A stretch of 64,000 nt of DNA from CBDDHT01 sp965227905. Lineage in GTDB: Bacteria > Pseudomonadota > Alphaproteobacteria > Rhizobiales > Methyloligellaceae. This document shows positions 8,595-16,520 of the stretch, piece by piece. Numbering within the stretch: the first letter of the stretch is position 1; every line of letters begins with the position of its first letter. The notes under the pieces are model-generated. The model did not search any database and was not told the DNA's origin. It worked only from the letters and a program-made list of their open reading frames with translations. The stretch covers positions 4,464,001 through 4,528,000 of the forward strand of contig OZ245780.1 of the NCBI GenBank assembly GCA_965227905.1, given 5' to 3'. The translations under genes and the position numbers were made by a program.

Positions 8595-9230
8595 ATGGCC
8601 GAAACGCATTCCCATGACCACCCGCATCCCTTCCAGCCGGACCTGGAAGACACGCCCCTCACCCACTATCAGGCCATGACCTTTGCGCTCATGGAACTCC
8701 TGCAGGAAAAACAGATCATTACCGGCGAAGAGATCCGGAAGCAGTTGGAAATGATCGATTCCCGGTCGCCGGCGACTGGCGCCAAAATCGTTGCCAGGGC
8801 CTGGACCGATCCCGAATTCAAGGCCAAGCTTTTGAAGAACGTCAATGAGGCGGTCGCCGAGATCGGCATCGATGCCGGCCACATTGAAATTCGCGCTGTT
8901 GAGAACACGGACGACACGCACAACGTTATCGTCTGCACGCTCTGCTCCTGCTATCCGCGACTTCTGATCGGATTGCCCCCCGATTGGTATAAATCGCGCG
9001 CCTATCGGTCCCGCACGGTGAACGAACCGCGCGCGGTTCTGGCCGAATTCGGTACGCATATCCCGGACGATGTGCAGGTTGTCGTTCATGATAGTACCGC
9101 AGATCTTCGCTACATGGTCGTTCCCGCGCGCCCGGCTGGAACCGAGGGCATGGACGAGGATGCACTCGCCGAATTGGTTACTCGCGATTGCATGATTGGA
9201 ACCGCTGTTCCCAAGTCCCCGGAGACCTGA
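8595..9230 (+). CDS. Nitrile hydratase/thiocyanate hydrolase-like catalytic (metal-binding) subunit
   Basis: A 211-residue nitrile hydratase alpha-type chain. The metal claw is VCTLCSC with C114, C117 and C119; Thr at position 115 is the cobalt-type signature (iron-type enzymes have Ser there). C117 and C119 would be oxidised to sulfinate and sulfenate. GLPPDWYKS follows as in the family, but CSCYPRLLIG replaces the common CSCYPW-x-LG, so the pocket differs. The N-terminus is His-rich. The possible reaction is hydration of a nitrile, thiocyanate or a related carbonyl-sulfur compound; the sequence does not decide. No cobalt-inserting activator gene (P14K/P15K type) is seen nearby, although known members need one. 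Confidence 0.92.
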   Translation: MAETHSHDHPHPFQPDLEDTPLTHYQAMTFALMELLQEKQIITGEEIRKQLEMIDSRSPATGAKIVARAWTDPEFKAKLLKNVNEAVAEIGIDAGHIEIRAVENTDDTHNVIVCTLCSCYPRLLIGLPPDWYKSRAYRSRTVNEPRAVLAEFGTHIPDDVQVVVHDSTADLRYMVVPARPAGTEGMDEDALAELVTRDCMIGTAVPKSPET

Positions 9231-9347
9231 GGCTCGATCAACTGATCCGATCAGGTTGTCCTCAAGCCGTTTTTGCACGTCCATTTCGTCTGGTAATCTG
9301 CCGATCTCTTCTGGCTCAGACGCGGCAAATCTCGGTCCCCGGCACAC

Positions 9348-10649
9348 ATGTCCGATCGATCCGACAAATATTGTATCGTCGGTTCGGGCCCGTCCGGTCT
9401 GACAGCCGCCAAGAACTTCCAGCAGCGGGGAATTCCCTATGACTGCCTGGAACGCGAGGCGGATATAGGCGGGCTTTGGAATCCCGCCAGCGCAACGTCG
9501 ACGACCTATTCGACAACGACGATGGTTTCGTCCAAGCGCTTGAGCCGTTTCACGGATTTTCCGATACCGAAAGCCTATCCGGCCTATTTGAGCCGATTGG
9601 ACGCTTTTGCTTATCTTCAGTCTTATGCCGATACCTTCGCGCTCCGAGACTCGATTTCGCTGCGCACCAATGTGACCGGGATTACGCCGCAAGGAGATCG
9701 CTGGGAGGTTCTGGTTGATGGAGAAGAAGTCCCTCGCCGCTATAAAGGCGTCGTCATAGCGACAGGACATCACACAACCCCGAACTGGCCTGAATATGAA
9801 GGCGAATTCACTGGCGAAATCCTGCATTCAGCCGACTATCGCGCTCCCGATCAATTGAAGGGAAAACGTGTACTCGTGGTGGGCGGTGGCACATCCGGGT
9901 GCGAGATTTCCGGCGACGGCGCCACCAGTGCCCGCAAAGTCTTTCACAGCTTGCGACGTGGCTATCATGTTCTGCCAAAGTTCATCTTTGGCCGACCGAG
10001 CGATGTCATCATTGAGCACACTGAAAAATGGCCTCTTCCACGCGCCTGGCGCATCCGTCTCTACGAAGCCATCCTCTCACTCATCATCGGAACGCCGGAG
10101 CGCTATGGTCTTCCAAAACCGGATCACCACATTTTTGAAACGCATCCGCTTGTCGATTCGAACTATCTGACCCACGTCGCTCACAGTCGCATCGCGATCA
10201 AACCCGATGTCGCTTATGCCGATGGACCGTGGGTGCACTTTAATGACGGCAGCCGGGAGGAGATCGATTTGATCGTCTGTGCCACAGGCTATGAAACGTG
10301 CTTTCCCTTTATGGACGAAGCACTTCTGATCGAGCAGGACGGCAGTTGCGATCTCTTTCTCAACATCTTTCACCCCGAACACGAAGAATTGTACGCGATG
10401 ACGCTGTTGCAGACCGGTGGCGGCTATTGGCAACTCGCCGACTACCAAGCACAGCTTATCGCAGATGTGATCCAATCATCGGACACTGCCCCCAAGCGTC
10501 ACGCCAGGTTCCGACGGCACGTAAGACGAACCAAGGAGCGGTCCTATCGCCTGGAACTGGAGCATGCTTCGCCGCGGCATGCCCTGGAGATCGATTTCTT
10601 CAAATACCGAAAAACACTGCAACGCTACATACGGCGCTTTGAATCATGA
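9348..10649 (+). CDS. Flavin-containing monooxygenase
   Basis: A 433-residue class B flavoprotein monooxygenase. The FAD-binding GxGxxG is VGSGPSG at 11-17, the family fingerprint FxGxxxHxxxY is FTGEILHSADY, and the NADPH-binding Rossmann motif is VVGGGTSG further on. These enzymes oxygenate soft nucleophiles such as amines and sulfides or carry out Baeyer-Villiger reactions. It follows the nitrile hydratase-like operon by 117 bases. The gap carries a small imperfect dyad (9240-9257) but no clear terminator, so co-expression is possible. An FMO that makes aldoximes or oxidises nitrogen or sulfur next to a nitrile hydratase-like enzyme would make pathway sense, but this is inference. Confidence 0.9.
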   Translation: MSDRSDKYCIVGSGPSGLTAAKNFQQRGIPYDCLEREADIGGLWNPASATSTTYSTTTMVSSKRLSRFTDFPIPKAYPAYLSRLDAFAYLQSYADTFALRDSISLRTNVTGITPQGDRWEVLVDGEEVPRRYKGVVIATGHHTTPNWPEYEGEFTGEILHSADYRAPDQLKGKRVLVVGGGTSGCEISGDGATSARKVFHSLRRGYHVLPKFIFGRPSDVIIEHTEKWPLPRAWRIRLYEAILSLIIGTPERYGLPKPDHHIFETHPLVDSNYLTHVAHSRIAIKPDVAYADGPWVHFNDGSREEIDLIVCATGYETCFPFMDEALLIEQDGSCDLFLNIFHPEHEELYAMTLLQTGGGYWQLADYQAQLIADVIQSSDTAPKRHARFRRHVRRTKERSYRLELEHASPRHALEIDFFKYRKTLQRYIRRFES

Positions 10650-10819
10650 ACGCGCATAGGCCGGAATTGACCAATGAGGCGAGATCGGAAATAGATGGTC
10701 TACATTCCGTCAGCTTGCAGTAGGCAGGCGATGGCGGCACGCAGCCGCCACAGTGTTATGATGCGTTAGGTTCCGGCGCTTTTATTGCGCATTGGGCCCA
10801 GCGATAAAGGTTCGATTTC

Positions 10820-11245
10820 ATGTGGCGTTTCGCGACGTTTCTTGTTCTGGCCTGCATGCTCGTCACCGCAGCGCGCCTATCGGAAGCCGCACCGAAATCC
10901 CGGCAATATGTTTTCGTTGGCAAATGTAACGGACTCGATCATTGGGTCAGCGTCCGCTACCAGCCATCCAAGAACCTCGTCACAGACATTATTGCCAAAG
11001 CCACCTGTCCCCAGGGTGCACCATCTGTGTCGCGGATCATCCGCGGCCGTCCGATCGCGGTCACGGTCGGCGGCCAGTTCGGCCGCGTCCTCAATTATCC
11101 CGGGATTTCCTATTCTGTTACCGGGCGAATTCACTCGCGTTCGAAAGTTTCGCTCGCTTTTAAGGGCCCGCCAAAGCTCATGATCTGCCCCAATGAGACC
11201 AAGCAAAAAAGTGTCTGTGAGCGTTTCACGCTCAAGGCCAAATAG
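10820..11245 (+). CDS. Secreted protein of unknown function
   Basis: A 141-residue protein with a clear signal peptide (MWRFATFLVLACMLVTAARLS, cleavage likely near EAA). The mature part is basic, beta-rich by composition and has four cysteines that could form two disulfides. I recognise no family. AAAGG lies about nine bases before the ATG. It stands alone between the FMO gene and the PhnD-LuxR regulator, on the same strand as both. Confidence 0.65.
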   Translation: MWRFATFLVLACMLVTAARLSEAAPKSRQYVFVGKCNGLDHWVSVRYQPSKNLVTDIIAKATCPQGAPSVSRIIRGRPIAVTVGGQFGRVLNYPGISYSVTGRIHSRSKVSLAFKGPPKLMICPNETKQKSVCERFTLKAK

Positions 11246-11340
11246 GCCATCTGAAACATTTCGCTTGCGAGATGGCACCTTCGCCACAGATTGAGAGATC
11301 ACGTGCTAAACTCACGTCGCCTGAGATGTGGAGAGCAACC

Positions 11341-12669
11341 GTGGCCCGCCGCCGTTCCTTGCTAGGATTACGCTATGTGCTGATTGCCAGCCTAATTGCG
11401 CTGGCATCTCTTGGTTCATCGGTCGATATGGCGTGGAGCCAGGAAAAGATTGCTCGCGTCGGCGTCCTTGCCTTCCGCGGTACGGACGCCGCGAAAACGC
11501 GCTGGGAGCCTCTTCTCCGCTATCTGAGTGCTAGCATTCCGAATTGGCGATTTGAACTCGTACCTGTGACCCTGATAACGGCGCCAGAACGTCTCGAGGC
11601 GAACGCACTCGATTTCATCATCACCAATCCTGGGCACTATGTGAGCTTGGCCGAGCGCTTTCAGTTGAGTGCGCTTGCAACACGTGAGCGCCGTCATCTC
11701 AATCAGAAATCCGGTCTTCTGAATTATGGAACCGCGATATTCACACGTAGTGACCGGGATGAGATTCAAACGCTTTCCGACCTGTCCGGGCAAACACTGG
11801 CTGCCGTCAGCCCTGAAGCTTTCGGGGGGTTCCAGATGGCCTGGTTCGAGTTTCATCGCCAGGGAATAGACCCCTTTGCCGCCCTCAAGACCATTCGATA
11901 CATCGGTTTCCCGCAGGATCAGATCATTGCAGACGTTCTCGAAGGCCGGGCAGATGCCGGAGCGGTTCGCAGCGGCCTTTTGGAGACCTTGGTCCATGAA
12001 GGGCGTCTTGATCTGTCCAAGGTGAAGGTCCTGCTCGGCAATGCGCAGACGAGTTACCCCTTCTTGATTTCGGGGCGTCTCTATCCGGAATGGCCTTTTG
12101 CGGCGCGTCTGGGCACTGATCGCCGCCTGGCAGAAGCCGTTACGCGGGCTCTTCTCATGACCCAGGACCCGGTGCTGGCTGCCAGAAACGGACTTCTCGA
12201 TCTTTGGTCCGCACCATTGTCATACGAAGGCGTCCGCTCCGTCGTCTCTGCATACCGGAGCCGTAGAGAATCAACCAAAAACGAACCTTCATTGTTCGGC
12301 AGCGATCTGTTCTGGCTCGTTTTCGCCGCCGCTGCAGGCGCCCTGGGACTGGCAGCGGGCTACAGCATCCGGCGAACGAGTGCCAACGTCGGAGCGACCA
12401 CAGTGGCTGGTGCGGATGCACAGAACGGAGATGACGCCGCTTTCGACCAGCACAAATCGCGATTCGAAGCCCTCACCCGGCGCGAACGAGAAGTCCTAAG
12501 GCTGATCTGCGGCGGCGAGCCCACCAAGCGGATCGCTGAAACGCTTCACATCAGCCCAAAGACCGTTGAATATCATAGGTCCAATCTGTTGCAGAAAACC
12601 GAGGCCGGTTCGACGCCAAGATTGGTGCAACTGGCAACGAAACTCGGCTTCGATCAGGTTCCGATTTAG
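11341..12669 (+). CDS. One-component membrane regulator: PhnD-like sensor, TM helix, LuxR-type HTH
   Basis: About 442 residues with an unusual order. Residues ~1-33 are a signal/anchor (ARRRSLLG, then a hydrophobic stretch). Residues ~37-300 are a periplasmic binding domain of the phosphonate/phosphite type (VGVLAFRGTDAAKTRWEPL, IITNPGHYV, GRADAGAVRSG). One transmembrane helix follows at ~322-341, then a cytoplasmic linker and a GerE/LuxR DNA-binding domain (LTRREREVLRLICGG...ISPKTVEYHRSNL, ~378-430). The same sensor domain precedes histidine kinases such as TtrS; here the kinase is missing and the DNA-binding domain is attached directly, as in ToxR-type regulators. The GTG at 11341 has GGAG upstream and gives a normal signal; ATGs at 11272 and 11326 are alternatives. 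The ligand is unknown. Confidence 0.85.
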   Translation: MARRRSLLGLRYVLIASLIALASLGSSVDMAWSQEKIARVGVLAFRGTDAAKTRWEPLLRYLSASIPNWRFELVPVTLITAPERLEANALDFIITNPGHYVSLAERFQLSALATRERRHLNQKSGLLNYGTAIFTRSDRDEIQTLSDLSGQTLAAVSPEAFGGFQMAWFEFHRQGIDPFAALKTIRYIGFPQDQIIADVLEGRADAGAVRSGLLETLVHEGRLDLSKVKVLLGNAQTSYPFLISGRLYPEWPFAARLGTDRRLAEAVTRALLMTQDPVLAARNGLLDLWSAPLSYEGVRSVVSAYRSRRESTKNEPSLFGSDLFWLVFAAAAGALGLAAGYSIRRTSANVGATTVAGADAQNGDDAAFDQHKSRFEALTRREREVLRLICGGEPTKRIAETLHISPKTVEYHRSNLLQKTEAGSTPRLVQLATKLGFDQVPI

Positions 12670-12683
12670 AACTGTCCACAGGC

Positions 12684-12725
12684 CCTAGGGTAAATCCGGT
12701 TGTAAAACCGGGTCTTTGCCTAGGT
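12684..12725. promoter_or_regulatory. CTAGGG-flanked dyad between the LuxR-type regulator and the DsrE-like gene
   Basis: A dyad CCGGTT-GTAA-AACCGG (12696-12711) is flanked by CCTAGG on both sides (12684-12689 and 12719-12724). Two more CTAGGG boxes stand 22 bases apart at 20461 and 20483, upstream of the TPR gene. It could be a binding site for the adjacent regulator, or the inner hairpin with its short T run could be a weak terminator. Confidence 0.35.
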
Positions 12726-12834
12726 GTACGCACTCCTGCAATGATGGAGACTTGCATGGTCGGAATCGGCGAATCGCCGATCCGGGACCTCACTTCGTGC
12801 GAAAGATGAAAAGAACCGATATCGGGAGGAAATA

Positions 12835-13287
12835 ATGCGCTTTTTAACCCTCATGATGGCCGCGGCAATGCTCATGGCATTCCAGCCGACGGACGCCGAC
12901 GCAGGCGATCGCTACGGCAAGCAGAAGGTCGTCTATCACATCAACTACACCGGCGGTAAGGACGACAAGAAATACCGCGGCGCGATGCGCAACATTCAAA
13001 ACCACATCAATGCGGTCGGCGCCGACAATCTCGACCTCAAAGTCGTTTTGCACGGCAATGGCGTGGGATTGCTCGCCCAAGCCAAGAGCAACGACAAACT
13101 CAAGGTGGCCGTTTCTGGCCTCAAATCCCAGAATGTGGAATTCCACGTATGTTCCAATACGCTTCGCGGCCGGAAAATTGATTATGGCAAGGACCTCTTC
13201 GAGGTATTCGACGAAGATATCGTCCCAAGCGGTGTCGCGGAACTGGCGCATCTGCAAGCGCAGGGGTATACCTATATCAAGCCGTAA
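12835..13287 (+). CDS. Exported DsrE-like protein
   Basis: A 150-residue protein with a signal peptide (about 22 residues, ending ADA-GD) and a DsrE/DsrF-like alpha/beta fold: VVYHINYTGG first strand, LDLKVVLHGNGV, a central Cys in VEFHVCSNTL, and a C-terminal VAELAHLQAQGYTYIKP, which is the usual end of this family. DsrE-type proteins carry persulfide on a Cys in sulfur relay. The periplasmic form is common in proteobacteria and its role is not settled. GGGAGG precedes the ATG. It lies behind the PhnD-LuxR regulator and before a thiol dioxygenase-like gene. Confidence 0.88.
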   Translation: MRFLTLMMAAAMLMAFQPTDADAGDRYGKQKVVYHINYTGGKDDKKYRGAMRNIQNHINAVGADNLDLKVVLHGNGVGLLAQAKSNDKLKVAVSGLKSQNVEFHVCSNTLRGRKIDYGKDLFEVFDEDIVPSGVAELAHLQAQGYTYIKP

Positions 13288-13322
13288 GGCAGCGGGCGCC
13301 ACTCAGGCTGCATTCAAATATC

Positions 13323-13352
13323 GGGGCGTACGGTTCGTGCGCCCCTTTTTTA
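13323..13352 (+). terminator. Rho-independent terminator after the DsrE-like gene
   Basis: A GGGGCGTA/TGCGCCCC stem (one G-U pair) with a short loop is followed directly by a run of six T, 36 bases after the stop codon. It is a textbook intrinsic terminator on the plus strand. Confidence 0.85.
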
Positions 13353-13491
13353 TTCCGACCAGCCCAGCATGCGGCATCGTAGCGACACTGTGTAGCTTTG
13401 CTGCAACGAATGCCTGCGCTAGGTCATGGACTCATGAATTAGAGACTGATCAACACTCCAATCTAAAGACACACTCGAACAGGAGATCCCC

Positions 13492-14055
13492 ATGAGCGAG
13501 GAAACCTATACGCTCGCGAACTATATCGACGATCTGAAGCGGATTTCCGCTGAAGAGAGCGATCATGAGGTCGTCGTCGAAAAGCTAAAACCCCTCGCCG
13601 AAAGCCTTGGTGTCAACAGAGACTGGATCGAGCACGACAAGATCACCTACAACCATGAGCAAGGGTTCGGCATTCAACTACTTCATGAAGAGCCGAACCA
13701 CGACCTCGCCGTGTTCCTTTTTTCCTGGTTGCCCAATCGTGGCACGCTTCCTCACAACCACAAGACATGGGCCGTTGTTGTCGGCCTCGAAGGTGAGGAG
13801 AAGGAAGTCCATTTCGAACGCGTCGACGATGGCTCCAAACCTGGCCATGCCGAACTCAAACGCACAGGAGACTGGACATTGACCTCGGGAGCGGTGACGG
13901 CCTGCCTGCCGGAAGACATTCATAGCGTCTGGAATCATGGCGAAGAGGTCTCGTTATCGCTTCATACCTACGGCAAGCACATCAACTATACCGGCCGGTC
14001 GGAGTTCGATCTTGAGCAGAATGCGGAGCGTCCCTACACCGTTGCCGTCGATTAG
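13492..14055 (+). CDS. Cysteine dioxygenase-type cupin
   Basis: A 187-residue thiol dioxygenase-like cupin. The three-histidine iron site is visible: H88 and H90 in PHNHKTWAVV and H144 in DIHSVWN. A late SLHTYGKH stretch matches the family's C-terminal strand. The family oxidises cysteine or 3-mercaptopropionate to the sulfinate with O2. The Cys that forms the Cys-Tyr crosslink in mammalian enzymes is not evident, as in most bacterial forms. CAGGAGATC precedes the ATG. Substrate choice (cysteine, 3-mercaptopropionate or another thiol) cannot be made from sequence alone. Confidence 0.87.
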   Translation: MSEETYTLANYIDDLKRISAEESDHEVVVEKLKPLAESLGVNRDWIEHDKITYNHEQGFGIQLLHEEPNHDLAVFLFSWLPNRGTLPHNHKTWAVVVGLEGEEKEVHFERVDDGSKPGHAELKRTGDWTLTSGAVTACLPEDIHSVWNHGEEVSLSLHTYGKHINYTGRSEFDLEQNAERPYTVAVD

Positions 14056-14067
14056 ATCTCCCTCATT

Positions 14068-14841
14068 TCACGCAGCTGCACGCCCGGCATTCACGATATG
14101 ATCGCTCAGGACCCGGGCAAAGAGAGCCGGGTTCTGAGCTGGCCAGGCGTGTCCGAGCGCATCGATGGTCAAGGCCTGGCCGTGACCCAGCATTGAAACG
14201 ATCCGCGCTTGATCGTCCCTGATCGAACGATGCTCGCGCTCACCTGCGGCGATCACGGTGAACGCGACAACCTCGCCTAGATTGGCCGGAGGCTTGAAGT
14301 CGACGGCCTCGAGACTCGCCCGGCGAAACGCACGGGCCCTCGTCCGGGCGGCTTCGGAAGCAAATGTGTCCAGCATGTCTTCCGGAAGACCCAATTGAGC
14401 ACCATTGCGGCGCGCCAGAAACGGCCAACCGATCATTGGTGCCATTACCCAAGACATGATCCGCATCAGACTTCGGTTCGGCATCGGAGATATATGGAGC
14501 CCGCTTAAGAATGCGGTCTCGAAACGTCGCGGCGCCAGCCCTAGAAGCTTCAACCCAATATAGGCCCCGAGCGAAATCCCGACGAGATGGGCAGGTTGGT
14601 TCTCTGCTTCGCGTTCGACGATTGCACGCACCATTGCGGCCGTATCGTCCATCGAATGCCATTGAACGTCGCGGCTTTCGCCATGTCCGGGCAAATCGAT
14701 CGAAACGCACCGGAACTCTGCAAGCAGTTCGATTGCCGGCCGCCATGAAACAGAAGTCGTCCCAATCCCATGAAGGAAAAACACGCAAGGACCATCGGAT
14801 GGACCGACGCAAGTGTCGTGCAACAGCCTGTCAGACTTCAT
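14068..14841 (-). CDS. Alpha/beta hydrolase
   Basis: A 257-residue alpha/beta-hydrolase: HGIGTTSVSW oxyanion segment, DLPGHGES, nucleophile Ser in GISLGAY, and a C-terminal catalytic His in LGHAWPAQNP. It resembles carboxylesterase, enol-lactonase and C-C hydrolase members; the substrate is open. I chose the ATG at 14841, since the longer frame begins with a TTG at 14895 that lacks a binding site. It is convergent with the thiol dioxygenase-like gene, with only 12 bases between stops. Confidence 0.85.
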   Translation of the reverse strand: MKSDRLLHDTCVGPSDGPCVFFLHGIGTTSVSWRPAIELLAEFRCVSIDLPGHGESRDVQWHSMDDTAAMVRAIVEREAENQPAHLVGISLGAYIGLKLLGLAPRRFETAFLSGLHISPMPNRSLMRIMSWVMAPMIGWPFLARRNGAQLGLPEDMLDTFASEAARTRARAFRRASLEAVDFKPPANLGEVVAFTVIAAGEREHRSIRDDQARIVSMLGHGQALTIDALGHAWPAQNPALFARVLSDHIVNAGRAAA

Positions 14842-15071
14842 TGGCACACCGGTTCGAAGGCAATTTCGCAAGAGGTGGGCCGAACTATCCGGCAAAAGCG
14901 ACGAACTCGTGTTGAATATCGGTGCGTGCTCTTTGGTCGCGGCTTGCCCTCCTCAATCGTTTGACTGGTCTGCGTTGTCCTCAATCGGCTGAAATCGTTC
15001 GACGATCCTCACCGTATTTGCCCGAGTCGGTAAAAGACCGCGTTCTCCAGGAACAATTCAGCTTCGAGCAA

Positions 15072-15482
15072 CTATGGCGCCGCCAGATAATCCTCATCGC
15101 TAACGGGCTCAAGCCAGTCGGCGCCTGCCCCGGAGTCATCATTTTCGGAGAGTGCCAGGTGGCACATCATGTGATCTGGCGCCGCCCCATGCCAATGGCG
15201 GGCGGCAGGTGGAATAATCACGGTATCGCCGGGCAGGATTTCCTGAACCGGCTCGCCTTCGAGTTGGTATCGCCCTACCCCGGAAAGCACATAGAGTACC
15301 TGGCCCACGGCATGGGTATGCCAATTGGTCCGCCCCCCTGGTGTGAAGGTCACCCGGGTCATGCGCAGCCGCGACGGGTCTTCCGGTTCAAAAACCTGGT
15401 CTTGCAGGACTTGGCCGACAAACTTGTCAGCAGGAGCCAGTTTGGTGGAGCCCGTGTTGGCTCTGACAATTCTTGGTTTCAT
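15072..15482 (-). CDS. Single-domain cupin protein
   Basis: A 136-residue cupin. Motif 1 is NWHTHAVGQVLYVLSG and motif 2 is PGDTVIIPPAARHWHGA, giving three His for a metal. It resembles the carboxymuconolactone decarboxylase-associated and quercetinase-like small cupins. AAGGAA nine bases upstream supports the ATG at 15482 over the longer frame. It lies upstream of the alpha/beta hydrolase on the same strand, with a 230-base gap in which I see nothing clear. Confidence 0.85.
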   Translation of the reverse strand: MKPRIVRANTGSTKLAPADKFVGQVLQDQVFEPEDPSRLRMTRVTFTPGGRTNWHTHAVGQVLYVLSGVGRYQLEGEPVQEILPGDTVIIPPAARHWHGAAPDHMMCHLALSENDDSGAGADWLEPVSDEDYLAAP

Positions 15483-15656
15483 ATCTCGGATTTCCTTGTT
15501 TGGCGCAAAATCGGGTTGGCTCAGAAGACGTATCGAAGCTGCCCCAACCACTGCGATTGAGAATGACATAAGCCCTCAATACGCGTGCTTAACGCTTTGG
15601 TCAGAGCGAATACGGTAATTAATAGTACTGCAGCATTTTGAGTTTTGAGGCGTAGA

Positions 15657-16502
15657 ATGGGTAGTGGCGACGCACGCCCTGTGAAAGTCCTGATAGCCGA
15701 CAGCGCAAAACTTGTCCGGCTTCTCCTGGTCGAACTGCTGCACGACTGTCCTTTTCCGGTATCGGTGACAGAGGTTAGCGACGGGACTGATGCCTGCCGC
15801 CTACTCCTGTCGGGCCGTTTCGACATCGCATTTCTGGAAGCCGTCATGCCTGGCATTGACGGTATGTCTGCCTTGGAACTTTCTCACCGAATGCAATCAC
15901 AACCGTTCACCGTCATCTTTTCGGCGGTCTTGGACGATTCAAAGCGTCAGAAAGCACGCCGATTTGGTGCCTACGAGTGTCTGAAAAAGCCATTCACGAC
16001 AAAACAGATTTTCCAGCTTTTGCGCGGCTATCAGAGCATAAAGTCGCCTCGTCGCGCACTTGTTGTCGACGACTCGGACACCATCAGGACAATCGTCGAC
16101 AAGCTCCTTCAGAAATCCGTCTTCAACGTGGATATAGAGGAAGCCAGCGACGGCCAATCCGCCATCGATGTTTGCAAGGACCGACCATTCGACATCGTTT
16201 TTCTCGATGTCGTCATGCCTGGTCTTTCGGGACTGGATGTCTTGCGCGACCTGAGACGCCAGGACATTAAGACCAACGTCATTTTGATGACGGCTCAAAA
16301 GGATTTTGTCGTCACAGATGAGATAAAGTCGCTCGGGACGAACATCGTCCTGCGCAAACCGTTCACGCATTTCGACGTCAATGCGAGCTTGCACAGCGTT
16401 TGGGAAATTGATCCACCCGAATTAGCGGCACTCCCAACACCTCCCCCATCAAAGCCTAAGACTGTTCATCCCCCCACTAACGAGGACGTCCACTATATCT
16501 AG
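15657..16502 (+). CDS. Response regulator with two receiver domains, the first degenerate
   Basis: A 281-residue protein of two CheY-like receiver domains and no output domain. Receiver 1 (about 8-125) has Glu61 where the phosphorylated Asp should be (FLEAVMPG) and only one acid at the front (IADS). Receiver 2 (about 131-250) is complete: D138/D139, phosphoacceptor D184 in FLDVVMPG, and K234 in RKPF. A Pro-rich tail of about 30 residues ends the protein. GAGG six bases upstream supports the ATG at 15657. Such tandem receivers serve as phosphate relays or as protein-protein switches; the partner kinase is not in the window. Confidence 0.88.
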   Translation: MGSGDARPVKVLIADSAKLVRLLLVELLHDCPFPVSVTEVSDGTDACRLLLSGRFDIAFLEAVMPGIDGMSALELSHRMQSQPFTVIFSAVLDDSKRQKARRFGAYECLKKPFTTKQIFQLLRGYQSIKSPRRALVVDDSDTIRTIVDKLLQKSVFNVDIEEASDGQSAIDVCKDRPFDIVFLDVVMPGLSGLDVLRDLRRQDIKTNVILMTAQKDFVVTDEIKSLGTNIVLRKPFTHFDVNASLHSVWEIDPPELAALPTPPPSKPKTVHPPTNEDVHYI

Positions 16503-16520
16503 GTCAACTTTCTCGGTTCG

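Noticed and set aside
9240..9257. Imperfect dyad between the nitrile hydratase-like operon and the FMO gene
   Set aside because: It has one inserted base and a short stem, with no T run; too weak to call a terminator or operator.
8490..9827. 445-residue open frame on the minus strand
   Set aside because: It lies opposite the nitrile hydratase-like subunits and the FMO start, whose family motifs are unmistakable. It is a shadow of their codon bias.
10646..10723. 25-codon frame overlapping the FMO stop (ATGA)
   Set aside because: No ribosome binding site of its own and no pattern in the peptide; one short overlap frame is expected by chance.
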